Shown here: one piece after another, positions 19,795 to 29,780 of the stretch
Layout: each line of letters opens with the position of its first letter
Position numbering within the stretch: the first letter of the stretch is position 1
NCBI GenBank assembly: GCA_940746715.1
Contig: CALNWN010000007.1
Location: 186,001 to 250,000, forward strand
Source: an uncultured Paraburkholderia sp.
GTDB taxonomy: Bacteria > Pseudomonadota > Gammaproteobacteria > Burkholderiales > Burkholderiaceae
DNA: 64,000 nucleotides
Direction: 5' to 3'
Notes under the pieces: model-generated
The model's database searches: none
What the model saw: only the letters and a program-made list of their open reading frames with translations
What the model was told of the DNA's origin: nothing
Made by a program: the position numbers and the translations under genes

Positions 19795-21759
19795 ATGGCA
19801 GCTTTTCGTTTTTCACATTCCTGTAATAAGGAATGCGTACGTATTTACACTGCGGCTGTCGCAGTGGCGGCTGCGCTGGCATTCTCCAGCTGGCCCGCTG
19901 GCGTGACCGCTGCGGGCGACGATCACAGGGGCGAAACGCAAACGCCGATCAGGCATGTCATCGTGATAGTCGGCGAGAATCGAACCTTCGATCACGTTTT
20001 CGGCACATGCATCGTCAATGCAGATGGCTCACCGGGTCCGAACTTCAAGAAAGCGCAACAGTACGAGGCGCAGTTGACTGGACCTGCAAGGTTCTCGATG
20101 GCGCCGTCGAACAAGACCCCGTATGGGACGCTGCCTGCTCCGAACACCGGTGGATCGCCTACCGCTGCCAGCGACGCAAGCCCCCCGCCATTCGCCAGTC
20201 ACGATGCGGCTGTTCAGGTCGAGGGCGGCGCGCTCGAGGCAGCCGATATCGATCAACTGTTGAGCGGCGCATCCGGCCTGCCGAAAGATGTGAAGGACTC
20301 GCGCGTGGCGAACTACAACGCCTTGTTGAACGGCCTGTTTCTGCTTCAACCACCGCTTTACGACGCGTACATGGGCGGCCCCGTGCATCGCTTCTATCAG
20401 GCATGGCAGCAATCGGACTGCGATGTCGGACATGCGAGCCGAGAAAATCCGAGCGGCTGTCTGGGCGACCTCTTCGCGTGGGTTGAAACCACCATCGGTG
20501 CCGGCAGCAACGGCAAGCCACAGCACACGCCGTTCAACGACCAGACGACCGGTGAAGGTTCCAATGCGCTCGGTTTTTACAACGTGAACAACGGGGACAT
20601 GCCGTACTTCGCGCAGTTGGCGCGGCAATACTCGATGAGCGACAACTACCATCAACCGGTCATGGGCGGCACAGGCGCGAACAGCATCATGATTGGCGCC
20701 GCCGATGCCTATTTCTACACGGATGGTAACGGCCACGCGGCAACGCCGCCATCGGATCAGATCGAAAACCCGAATCCGTTGCCCGGCACGAACAACTGGT
20801 ACACGCAGGACGGGTATTCGGGTGGCAGTTACAGCGACTGCTCCGATCCGAGCCAGCCGGGCGTCGGTCCTATCCGTCGTTACCTCCAGTCACTCTCCTA
20901 TCACCCGAAGCCGAACTGCGCGCCAAAACACTACTACCTGCAGAACAACTATAACCCTGGCTACAACGGCGACGGCACGGTGCTCGACAGGGCGCAATCT
21001 CCTTACACGATTCCTCCGTCACCCGTGCGGACAATCGGCGACACGCTTCTTGAGCGCAACATCCGCTGGAAATATTACGGCGAAGGGTGGCGCAGTTTCA
21101 TCAAGGATCCGTCGACAAGCGTCTATTACAACATCTGCAATCCGCTCCTGTACGAGACGTCGATCATGACGAATCAGCAGGTCCGCGACACACATCTCGC
21201 GGATCTGCCTGATCTCTTGGGACGCTGCCGGCGGTATCTTTCGTGAAGCCCGGCGGGCTGCTCGATGGACATCCGACGTCGTCGAAGTTCGGGCTCTATG
21301 AGGCATTCGTGAGGAAGATCGTGGATGCGGTCAAGAGCGATCCGAAGTTATGGGCACTACCGCGATCCTCATCACCACGGACGAAGGCGGTGGCTACTAC
21401 GATTCAGGCTACATCCAGCCCGTCGATTTTTTCGGCGACGGCTCACGCATCCCGATGATCGCCGTTTCGAAGTATTCCGTTGGAGGACGCGTTTCGCACG
21501 GCTACGCCGACCACGCGTCGGTGGTCAAATTCATCGAACGGAACTGGGGACTGCCGCCGATTACGGAACGCAGTCGCGACAATCTGCCAAACCCTGTCCA
21601 GCACAGCGATAACCCCTATGTGCCGGTCAATTCACCCGCCATAGGCGGTTCGATCTTTTCGACTTCCACCGCGATTCCGACGATCACGCTCATCCGGACG
21701 GACGTCACGGGAGCGACGAAAACAGCGGCAACGGCGGCAAAGGCTGGTGGCCATTCTGA
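19795..21759 (+). pseudogene. AcpA-like acid phosphatase/phospholipase C family phosphoesterase, frameshifted
   Basis: An exported phosphoesterase of the alkaline-phosphatase superfamily (phosphoesterase family, AcpA type). A signal peptide (AAVAVAAALAFSSWPAGVTA) is followed by HVIVIVGENRTFDHVFGTC, the metal/nucleophile block. QYSMSDNYHQPVMGGTGANS, the AcpA motif, comes next. Frame 1 holds to about 21235, frame 3 gives FVKPGGLLDGHPTSSKFGLY, and frame 2 from about 21345 gives AILITTDEGGGYYDSGYIQP, a metal-ligand block. A third shift near 21647 restores a His/Asp-rich tail ending GGKGWWPF at TGA 21757. Three frameshifts make it a pseudogene. It has an SD-overlapping hairpin leader. Confidence 0.82.
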
Positions 21760-22145
21760 CCGAAGCTTGCGCGCCCGCTCGTAAGCTGTGACGACGATAG
21801 GCACGGCCGCGCATGCCGGCGGCCATGCCTGCGGCCTGTTTCAGTATGCGTTCATGTCGAGCCTGGCTCACTTCGGTAAGCTCAACCTGTGCTGACCGCA
21901 GGGCCGGGTGGCTCGCTGGCTACTCTCTGATCTTGTCCGCCGCCTTGAATCCCGGCGAGCGGAAAGCACTGCGCCGGTGAACTGCCTGACCGTGTTCCGG
22001 AGGCCAGGCGGCGGTGCGCTTTCGGCGCAGCCGCTGCATCGGACACTCGCGGGCTGCGACAACGGTTATACGCCGGGAGGGGAAGTGGAAGCGTCCTTCC
22101 TTGAGCCGCTAACGGCAGATTATGGTGCGCAGTAGCCGGCGCGGG
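21760..22145. other. Region without intact gene; remnant of a small conserved ORF at about 21885-21960
   Basis: The plus strand at 21913-21951 encodes ARWLLSDLVRRLESR, closely matching ARCLLSDLVRRIESR in the small ORF at 42206-42352. Upstream of this block the match decays, with an in-frame TGA. Nothing else recognised. Confidence 0.45.
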
Positions 22146-22511
22146 TCAAGCGTCGTTGACGATCGCATCGAATCGCTCGCGAAACGCCCGCTGCCGGCTA
22201 GCGAGAAGACTGGCCTCGACCCACAGGCGAAAATCTTCGTCGCTTCTCAGATAATGATTCAGTACGTAAATGACGGCGCGCAAGTTGGACGGCAGGCCGA
22301 TCCGATGCCGGCGCAGCGATTCGATCAGCAAGTCGGTTTTGTCGGTGAAATTCGAATAGAAGGCGCCGCGTGTAAAGCCTGCCGCGTCGGCAATCTCTTC
22401 GAGGCCTGTCGTAACGTATCCCCGCGCGACGAACAGCTTGTGTGCGGCCTCGAGCAGCCGTTCACGCGTCTGGAGGCGTCGCTCTTCATGTGTGAGCCGT
22501 TTCAGTTTCAT
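22146..22511 (-). pseudogene. TetR family regulator, short (probably truncated)
   Basis: A 121-aa protein starting at ATG 22511. It contains a complete TetR helix-turn-helix domain (TRERLLEAAHKLFVARGYVT, LEEIADAAGFTRGAFYSNFT) and only the first helices of the ligand-binding domain, ending AFRERFDAIVNDA. Family members are usually 180-220 aa, so about 80 residues appear to be missing; no continuation was found in other frames. Residual DNA binding without proper dimerisation is likely. It is divergent from another TetR gene across a 180-bp gap. Confidence 0.7.
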
Positions 22512-22691
22512 TGGATCAAGGCGATTTCCGTCTGTCGGCTGTGCATGAAATATGTCGAACTCGATTTGAGTGGCCCGAGCGAAGTACGGACTCGGCATGT
22601 GGTCATACCTGAGGCCAGATTCACAGCTGACGACTTTGTCGACGCCGACGTTTGAATCTATACTGGCGTTCTGATCCAGATTGGAATCGCC

Positions 22692-23447
22692 ATGCCGAAG
22701 ATTACGAATCGCCCGGCGCAGAAGCGCGCCGCTCCTCAGGCGAGCGCCGCCCCCGAGGCATCTGCCGATGCGCGCGAGCCGCGCGGTGCCCGCCGCAAAC
22801 GGGAGACGCGCGCTCGCCTGCTGGACGCCGCACTCAAACTCATGGCTGAAAAAGGCATGGAAGGCGTGGTGATCAATGAAATCACCGAGGCGGCCGACGT
22901 CGGATTCGGCTCGTTCTACAACCATTTCGAATCTAAAGAAGCGATCTACGCCACGCTCGTCGAGTCCGTGTTCGAGGAATTTGCCGACTGGCTCGACCGT
23001 CTCACCCTCGGTTTGTCGGATCCGGCCGAAGTCATTGCCGTCTCCGTGCGTTATACGTTGATGCGAGCGCATCGCGAGCCGCTCTGGGGTCAATTCCTGG
23101 TGCGAGAAGGGTTTTCCTCGCGCATGCTCGACCGAGGTCTCGGCAAACGTTTGTTGCGGGATGTGCAAAGAGGCATCGTTGCGAAGCGTTTCGCCGTGGC
23201 CGATCCATTCGTCGCATTCCTGTCCGTGGGCGGCACCGTGCTTGCATCCGTCACAGCCCAGCTTGGCTTCGCCTCGCCGGATGCGCCGAACGCCGACGCG
23301 TTGAAGGAGCTCGGTTTCAGCGGTGAACACCTCGCCGAGCGCGTCGCGGCCGCTCTTTTGCAAAGCTTGGGTCTCAAACGAGCAGAAGCCGAAAAAGTTG
23401 CGGCACGTCGGTTGCCGATCGTGGAACCTGCTGTCGAAGCCGACTGA
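22692..23447 (+). CDS. TetR family transcriptional regulator
   Basis: 251 aa. A charged N-terminal extension (residues 1-40, Ala/Arg rich) precedes the HTH domain (ETRARLLDAALKLMAEKGME, INEITEAADVGFGSFYNHFE), followed by a full effector domain. It appears intact. A paralogue 7 kb away (29781-30584) shares the same extension style and the block INEITEAADVGFGSFYNHF but is frameshifted. The neighbouring minus-strand PqiABC and efflux genes are plausible targets (inference from position). Confidence 0.83.
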   Translation: MPKITNRPAQKRAAPQASAAPEASADAREPRGARRKRETRARLLDAALKLMAEKGMEGVVINEITEAADVGFGSFYNHFESKEAIYATLVESVFEEFADWLDRLTLGLSDPAEVIAVSVRYTLMRAHREPLWGQFLVREGFSSRMLDRGLGKRLLRDVQRGIVAKRFAVADPFVAFLSVGGTVLASVTAQLGFASPDAPNADALKELGFSGEHLAERVAAALLQSLGLKRAEAEKVAARRLPIVEPAVEAD

Positions 23448-23509
23448 CAATCTTGACGGCATACCGCTTCGCCGACCGTTGGCAAGGCGGGTAGGTAACC
23501 CTGCTTCTC

Positions 23510-24264
23510 TCATTGCACCAGTCCCGAAGGGCTTGCATACGATTCGGAAGCCGGTGCGATATCGCTCGCAACATGGGTCTCCAGTGACGGGCACTGGACC
23601 GTCGGCGCAGTATTCGATGAGTGACGGGTCGCCGTCAATGCGGGGCCGTCTGCGCTAGCGTCGAGGGCGCGAACGGCCGTCGCCAGCTGTCCCGCGATGG
23701 CGGCGAGCGCGCGGCGATGACCGGCTGCCAGTGCATCGTAGCCGGCGGCGACGGACACGAACACCATGCTGCGGCAAGTCAGCTTGTCACCGGACTCTCC
23801 TCGCGCGCGAATACGCCAGATAGCATCGAGATGACGCGCGCACCAGGCCACGACTCGAAACGCTGCACGTCGACCGCGACGCGGTAGACGGGCGCATCGC
23901 CTATTTGCTTCGGACGGCGAGCGTTCCAACCGCTCAACCGCCCGGTCGCTCCGATCGATAGGGCCGTGCGTATCTCATCGCTCAATGGCGACGCCCAGCG
24001 TTCGTTCTCGAGCACTTGAACCTGCGTCTCGCTGAGTCTGATAACCAGTTGATTGCGGTCAACCTCGGCCGGCACGCTGACGGACTGAATATCGAACAAC
24101 GCTGCGGGAGCCGAAACGTTCGAGGCCTCCGCGGTACGCGCACTCGGAGCCAACGTATAAAACCGGCAGGGCGGTGACGACGCGCAGGCGGATAGCGCAA
24201 GCGCACTGGCTGTTGCAAGCACCCGAATGATGGCGCCGCGTCGATGCAATAGGCTGTACATCAT
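23510..24264 (-). pseudogene. pqiC: PqiC/ABC-transport auxiliary lipoprotein, frameshifted
   Basis: The outer-membrane lipoprotein partner of PqiB. The signal peptide has lipobox LSACASSP, then CRFYTLAPSARTAEA, the family-typical start. QLVIRLSETQVQVLENERWA is the conserved core (DUF330-like). The frame changes near 23815, where the sequence continues in another frame as GESGDKLTCRSMVFVSVAAG and GYDALAAGHRRALAAIAGQL, the final helix. ATG 24264 overlaps the pqiB stop (ATGA), so pqiA-pqiB-pqiC form one operon. Confidence 0.8.
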
Positions 24265-25469
24265 TGACGATCCCCTTTCTTACCGAACACGAGCGCTTCG
24301 GGATGGCGTTCCAGGTAGTCAGCGAGCGCGTTCAACGACTGCAGCGTGCGCGTCAATTCCCGCATCGCCCCATGAACGTCTGCTTGCATGGGCGAATCTT
24401 GTCCGAGCGTCGCTTGTGCCGCGTCGAACGTTTTCTGGGCGGAGGCCAGCGTGGACCGCGCCTGCGGAACGACTTCCGTATTGAGCTGGCCAAAGAGGCG
24501 ATTCGCGTTCTCCAGCGTGCCGCTCAGGTTTGCTCCGATCTTGTCGAACGGAACTTGATTGAGCTTCCTGGCGATTCCGGCGATCTGCAGTTGTAGTTCG
24601 TCGAGCGTATTCGGCACGGTGGGCAGATCGATCGGCGTGTTGTGTAGATCCACCGTCGCGCGGGGTGCCTGCGGGAACATGTCGAGCGCCACGTAGAGCT
24701 GACCCGTGAGCAGGTTTCCGGTTCGCAACTGGCCGCGTAACCCATGCATGACGAGGTGCTGCAGCAGGTCGTTCGCGCCTTGCGTGTTAGGCGCGGGCAG
24801 CATCGTGTTCGAACGGCGGCTGAGCCTGTCGGGGTAGAGCGCCATGGTCACTTCCATGCTGAAGTTCAACGCCTTCTCGTCGTACTCGAGGCCAATCTTC
24901 GTCACTTGACCGAGCGTGATACCGCGTAGATCCACCGGTGCGCCGATATCGAGCGAGCCGAGCGATTCGCCCCGCAACGTATATTGATGTCCCTGCTGAT
25001 CGGCAGTCACGATCGGTGGGGTTTCGAGACCCGTGAAGTCAGTTCTGCGTCGGGGCGAGCGGCCGATATCGGCGCCGATATACGCGCCGGAGAGCAACGT
25101 GCCGAGGCCCGAGATGCCGCTTGCGCCAATGCGCGGACGCACCACCCAGAATCGTGATCCCTCGGTGGCGAACTTCGCGGCTGCTTTATCGAACTGGATC
25201 TGGACGCGAACCTGCCGAAGATCGTCCGTCAGCGCGATAGTCCGCACGGCGCCGATCTCGACGTCTTTGTATCTGACTTTAGTTTTGCCCGCTTCCAGTC
25301 CTTCAGCGCTATTGAAGGTCACGGTGACAATCGGTCCTTCGGCGGTAACGGACTTCACGAGAAGCGCGATACCGATCAGCGCCGAGATCAAGGGAATCAG
25401 CCAGACCAGAGACGGCAGCCAGCGGCTGCGGGGTTTAATCTCCGGATGCGGTAAGTCGGGAATGTGCAT
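24261..25469 (-). CDS. pqiB: PqiB-like MCE domain protein of the intermembrane lipid transport pathway
   Basis: The periplasm-spanning MCE protein anchored by one N-terminal helix (WLPSLVWLIPLISALIGIAL), predicted to move lipids between membranes with PqiA and PqiC. An MCE domain begins IVTVTFNSAEGLEAGKTKVR and a second QYTLRGESLGSLDIGAPVDL. The C-terminal part has LRTGNLLTGQLYVALDMFP and a long helical/coiled-coil tail. At 403 aa it is shorter than the E. coli protein (about 546 aa, three MCE domains), and I can see only two. The start ATG 25469 is chosen from the family N-terminus; upstream the frame stays open into pqiA, whose own stop seems lost. Confidence 0.75.
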   Translation of the reverse strand: MHIPDLPHPEIKPRSRWLPSLVWLIPLISALIGIALLVKSVTAEGPIVTVTFNSAEGLEAGKTKVRYKDVEIGAVRTIALTDDLRQVRVQIQFDKAAAKFATEGSRFWVVRPRIGASGISGLGTLLSGAYIGADIGRSPRRRTDFTGLETPPIVTADQQGHQYTLRGESLGSLDIGAPVDLRGITLGQVTKIGLEYDEKALNFSMEVTMALYPDRLSRRSNTMLPAPNTQGANDLLQHLVMHGLRGQLRTGNLLTGQLYVALDMFPQAPRATVDLHNTPIDLPTVPNTLDELQLQIAGIARKLNQVPFDKIGANLSGTLENANRLFGQLNTEVVPQARSTLASAQKTFDAAQATLGQDSPMQADVHGAMRELTRTLQSLNALADYLERHPEALVFGKKGDRQ

Positions 25470-26868
25470 CGCTCGTAGGGATAGGGTGAAAAGTTGTCGG
25501 GGCCGGCCGCTACGCGGCGATTGCGGTCGTGTGGGAGCGCGAGCCGGCCGGCGCCGGACGTTGTCCCAGATCAGGCGCGGATCGAATTCGTTCGAGGCGA
25601 GCATGGTCAGCACCACGACGGAACCGAAGGCCAAAGCGCCCGGTCCCGCGGTGATCTGCGCGAGCGATCCGAAGTGCACGAGCGCTACGGTGAGCGATAC
25701 GACGAATATGTCGAGCATCGACCAGCGCCCGATGCGCTCCACCATGCGATGAAGCCTGGCTAGCTCGAGCGGTTGCCAATCGGAACCGCGGTAGGCTGCG
25801 ACGGTTTGCAGCGTGAGAATGGCGAGCTTGAGCATCGGTACCATCACGCTTGCGACGAACACGATGGCCGCGAGCGGCCAATCGCCGGATCGCCAGAAGT
25901 AGGCGATGCCGCCGAGGATCGTGTCGTCCTCGGCGTGTACAGGCGATGAGGTATGCATGATCGGCAACAGATTGGCCGGGATATAAAGTAGAGCGGCGGC
26001 AAGCAGCAGCCCGAAAGTCCGCGTAAGGCTTTCCGGCAGGCGCTCGTGCAGCGGCGTTCGACACCGAACGCAATGCGGATCGGTCGCGTGCGCGCTGCGC
26101 GAGTGAACGAGCCCGCAGCAGTGACAGACGACGAAACCGGCATGCCTCGCCGTGACCGCAGCCGCTGCCGGCCGGGCGGCCGGCGCCACACCTCCCGGCA
26201 CCGTGTTCCGCCGCGCGCCGCGGCGTGAGCCCGATGGGAGCGCCGCCCCGATTCGCCACCTCGTCGCGAATTTCCCACAGCATGCAGGGGTCGAATGCGG
26301 CGATGACGCAAAACATCAGCGTCAGTGCGCCGAATGCGAACAGCGAGGTGCCCGGGATGACGCGCGCGAGGCTCACCATCTTCACGATCGTGATGAGCAC
26401 CCCGAGCATGAAGAATTCCGTCATGCCCCACGGCCGTACCCATTGCACGAGGCGCAGCACAGCGTCGAAACCGCGCGGCACACGGCCCGCGCGAAGCGGC
26501 AGCAACAGATACAGCAGGGCGACGAGTTCGAACGACGGAAACAGCATCGTCGTGCAAAACACCATCGCCGCGACGATGTGCATATGCCCCTTCCATAGCG
26601 CCTGAACGGCTCCGAAAAGCGTGGCGTGCGACGTCAGGCCATTGGTTTCCAGTACGAGTACCGGAAACGCTTGCGCGATCAGGAACGTGATCAGTGCGGC
26701 GACCGTGACCGCACAGACCTTCTCGAGCGTGAGTCCGGCATGACGGACCCCTTTCATGCCTGCGCCGCAAGACGAGCAGCGCGCAACCAGGCCGCGCAGA
26801 CGCGGCGGCTTGCGAAAAAGCGCGTCGCATTCGTGACAGGCGATCAATTCTCGATGTTCCATCGTCAC
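25470..26868 (-). pseudogene. pqiA: PqiA-like inner-membrane protein, frameshifted between its two halves
   Basis: PqiA has two repeats, each a zinc-ribbon plus four membrane helices. The first half shows CHECDALF and CSSCGAGM as the paired CxxC ribbon, then KVCAVTVAALITFLIAQAFP. The second half, in another frame after a shift near 26190, begins with CHCCGLVHSRSA and CVRCRTPLHERL, then LLLAAALLYIPANLLPIM. The end of the second half runs without a stop into pqiB, so the termination point is uncertain. As annotated the protein could not be made full length. Confidence 0.78.
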
Positions 26869-26915
26869 TCCCGCGATGCCGATTTTCCTGGCTCTTGCGG
26901 CAATTCACCCATCGC

Positions 26916-27402
26916 CTAGAAGAGCGCGGCCGTATCGCCGAGCCGTTGGCTCTGTGCGCGAACGGCGTCGAGCCGTGCGGTCAGAAACTGCTGCTCGCTG
27001 GCTTGAGCCGCCGATATCGGCAGGGACCCGAGCCGGTAGCGCGACGTCGTTTCGTCGAACAGTTGCTGCGCCGCGCGAGCCTCGCTTTCGGTCGAGGCGA
27101 GTGTCTGAGCGTCGTTGTCGAGCGCCGCGAGCGAGTCGGCGACGTTCTCGAATGCGGACAGCACTGTCGATTTGTAATGCAGGACTGCGGCCTCATAAGC
27201 CTCCTTCGTTGCGCGTCGATGCGCCAGCATCGAAACGTTGTGCTGTCCCTCCAGCCGCAACGGTCTGCAGCAGTTGAGGATGCGCCCCGTAATGCGCGGG
27301 CGACGGCATCGCGGGCGGCGCGCCGCTCGGGCCCAACGTACAGGCGCTGGTTGCGAGTGCCGCGAACACGGCGATAACGGATGTCTTAACGGCAAATTGC
27401 AT
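26916..27402 (-). pseudogene. RND-type outer-membrane efflux lipoprotein (NodT/OprM-like), internal deletion remnant
   Basis: The first about 60 codons encode an outer-membrane lipoprotein start (signal with lipobox TSACTLGP, then PSPAHYGAHPQLLQTVAAGG). After about 27225 a different frame gives the final about 100 residues of the family: ATKEAYEAAVLHYKSTVLSA, FENVADSLAALDNDAQTLAS, TSRYRLGSLPISAAQASEQQ. Full-length proteins are about 480 aa, so roughly 900 bp of the middle have been removed while both ends remain. It is the last gene of the efflux operon. Confidence 0.82.
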
Positions 27403-27404
27403 GA

Positions 27405-29289
27405 TCAGATCTCCGCGTGCTCGACGATGGTGTGTTGCGGTCCGCGCTCGTCGCGCCGAACACGGAAGGAAGTCGCATAAAGGGCCGGCAGGAAGAACAG
27501 CGTGAGCACCGTGGCGATCGTGATGCCGCCCATGAGCGAGCTCGCCATCGGGCCGAAAAAGCCTGAGCGAAGCAACGGAATCAAGGCCAGCACGGCGGCG
27601 GCCGTGAGCATGATCGGACGGAAGCGCCTGACGGTCGCGCCGACGATCGCATCGAAACGGGGCTGACCGGATGCGATGTCCTGCTCGATCTGATCGACGA
27701 GGATCACCGAGTTACGCATGATGATGCCGAACATCGCGATGACACCGAGCATGGCGACGAAGCCGAATGGTTCGCCGAGCATCAGCAGCGCGGCGACGAC
27801 GCCGATCAAACCGAGCGGCGCGGTGAGCACGACGATGAACGTGCGCGAAAAGCTTTGTAGCTGGATCATCAGCAGGGTCAGCACCGCGATGATGAGGATC
27901 GGCATTTGCGCGTTGATCGAAGTCTGGCCCTTCATGCTTTCCTCGACTGAGCCGCCCACCACGATGCGATAGCCGATCGGCAATTGCACGCGAAGCTGGC
28001 TCAATTCGCGGTCCACGTCGCGCGTGACGTCGATGCCTTGTGCGTTGCCTCGCACGTCGGCCTGTACGGTGATGGTCGGTTGACGATCGCGTTCCCAGAT
28101 CACACCGTACTCGAGCGCCGTGCGCACGTGGCCGAGCGTACCGAGCGGCACGGAGCCCTGGGGCGTCGGGATGGCCAGGCTCGTGAGTTGCGAGGGATCG
28201 ACGCGTTCGCTTCTGGGCGCGCGCAGATCGACGTCGATCAGTTTGTCGCGCTCGCGATACTGCGTCACCGTATAGCTGGAGAGCCTGCAGTTCGGCGCGT
28301 TCGCTATCGAGCGCCTGGCCGAGCCGGATCACGTCGCCACCGGTTTGCATCGTGATGCCGAGCCCGAGCACCGCGTGTCCGTTAGTACGCATCTGCGTCA
28401 CGGGCGGATCGTCATAGCCATGGTGGATGTTCGCGATATCGCCGAGCCGGAATGTGCGGTGATTGACCGATATCAGCATGTCTTCGAACGCCCGCACGTC
28501 TTTGAACGCGCCGCTCGTACGCACGAACACACGGTCGTCGGGGGTGTTGAACGTGCCGACCGGCGCCACGGCGTTCTGCGCGTCGATGGCATGCGCCAGT
28601 TCAGCGGGTGTGATCGCGAGCTTCGTCAACTGCGTGTTCGAAATCTCGATAAAGATGTGCTGATCGGGATCGCCGAAGTAGTCGACCTTCGCCACGCTGG
28701 GCACGCGCAGCAGCACGGTGCGCAGCTGGTCGGCATAGTCGTGCAGTTGCGCGGGAGAAAACCCGTCGCCTTCAAGGGCGTAGATGTTTGTATAAACGTC
28801 ACCGAACTCATCGTTGAAAAACGGGCCCACGATGCCTTGAGGCAGCGTTGCGCGGATGTCGCCCACCTTCTTGCGGACCTGATACTAGGTTTCGGGCACG
28901 TCCTTGACAGGCGCCGAGTCCTTCATCGCGAAGAAGATCATCGACTCGCCGGGCCGCGAATAGCTCTTGATGTTGTCGACGTACGGTGCGGCCTGAAGCT
29001 GGCGCGCGATGCGGTCCGTGACCTGTTCCTGCACTTCGCGCGCGTTCGCGCCGGGCCAGTAGGTCTGAATAACCATGGTTCGGAACGTGAACGGCGGATC
29101 TTCGGATTGAGACAGATGCGTATAGGCGATGACGCCGAACAGCGTCATCAGGCCGATCAGGTAAATGACGAGCTGCTGGTGACGCAGCGCCCATTCCGAG
29201 AGGTTGAAGCCGATTTTGCCTTTGCTTTCGACCTTCGGAGCGGTGGCGAGCGTGACGTCGCCGGATTTTTCGTGGTCGACGATGCTCAT
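27405..29289 (-). pseudogene. RND efflux transporter inner-membrane pump, amber stop plus internal deletion of about 400 codons
   Basis: Begins MSIVDHEKSGDVTLA at ATG 29289 and shows the first helix and porter domain (LRHQQLVIYLIGLMTLFGVI, TYWPGANAREVQEQVTDRIA). TAG at 28885-28887 replaces the Trp codon of ETWYQVRKKV. Reading continues to RLGQALDSERAELQ near 28280, where a deletion joins it out of frame to TVTQYRERDKLIDVDLRAPR, far into the C-terminal half. The C-terminal helices are retained (IIAVLTLLMIQLQSFSRTFI, VVAALLMLGEPFGFVAMLGV). A normal pump is about 1030 aa; roughly 620 codons remain. Confidence 0.85.
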
Positions 29290-29633
29290 GATGCGAAGTC
29301 CTCGGGATGCAGTGGGGCGATCACTTGCCCGGCTTTGACCGTATCGCCCAGATGGACGCGCCGCTCGGCGATTTTGCCGCCGACGCGGAATGAAAGCGCT
29401 GTCGAGTAGCGCTCTTCGACTTGGGCCGGCAGCGACGTGGCGTCTGCCGTGTTGTCGGCGTGCACGGCAAGCGCCACCACGGGCTTCGCTTCCGGGGCGG
29501 TGGGTTCGCGCGTATGACATGCCCCGAGCAGGACGGCGCCGCAAACGGCGAGACAAAGGCCTGCCCGGCGGGGCAGCGCAGAGGAGGAAGACGGGCGCAA
29601 GGACGACCGCGTTTCAGGACCGGGGAGTTTCAC
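29286..29633 (-). pseudogene. RND periplasmic adaptor (membrane fusion protein), internally deleted
   Basis: Starts as a lipoprotein (signal with lipobox LGACHTRE), followed by the first beta-barrel/lipoyl segment VVALAVHADNTADATSLPAQ and TALSFRVGGKIAERRVHLGD, ending VKAGQVIAPLHPEDFAS. Adaptors are usually 350-400 aa; only 115 remain. The stop TGA still overlaps the ATG of the pump gene (ATGA), so the natural 3' end appears to be kept and the missing about 250 codons were lost internally. The same type of lesion affects the two genes that follow it. Confidence 0.82.
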
Positions 29634-29743
29634 GATGTTTCCAAACCAGGGCTAGGCAAGATGAAAGGGAGACCGTTCGCATGTCAGGGTTTTCAGGTTT
29701 TCACTGACGGGCATCGATCGCTGGTGACATTATAGTCTAATAT

Positions 29744-29755
29744 GATAATATTGTC
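29744..29755. promoter_or_regulatory. Imperfect palindrome in an AT-rich divergent promoter region
   Basis: GATAATATTGTC (10 of 12 positions symmetric) sits in a strongly AT-rich patch of about 40 bp between the efflux adaptor and the divergent TetR gene. This is the usual place for a TetR operator controlling both genes. The surrounding TATAGT/TATGAT-like hexamers could be -10 elements. Confidence 0.45.
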
Positions 29756-29780
29756 AATTATGAACAGTGAATCTTAATCG

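Noticed and set aside
22512..23594. Upstream extension of the short TetR ORF to 482 codons
   Set aside because: The extension is antisense to the intact TetR at 22692. The real start is ATG 22511 at the TetR N-terminus.
25844..26908. Long 354-codon minus-strand ORF over pqiA
   Set aside because: It is the out-of-frame shadow of pqiA: Arg/Ala/His-rich with no family resemblance, while the other frames encode clear PqiA halves.
28345..29409. Long plus-strand ORF (354 codons) over the efflux pump
   Set aside because: Antisense shadow of the RND gene; no motif and the minus strand encodes the recognisable protein.
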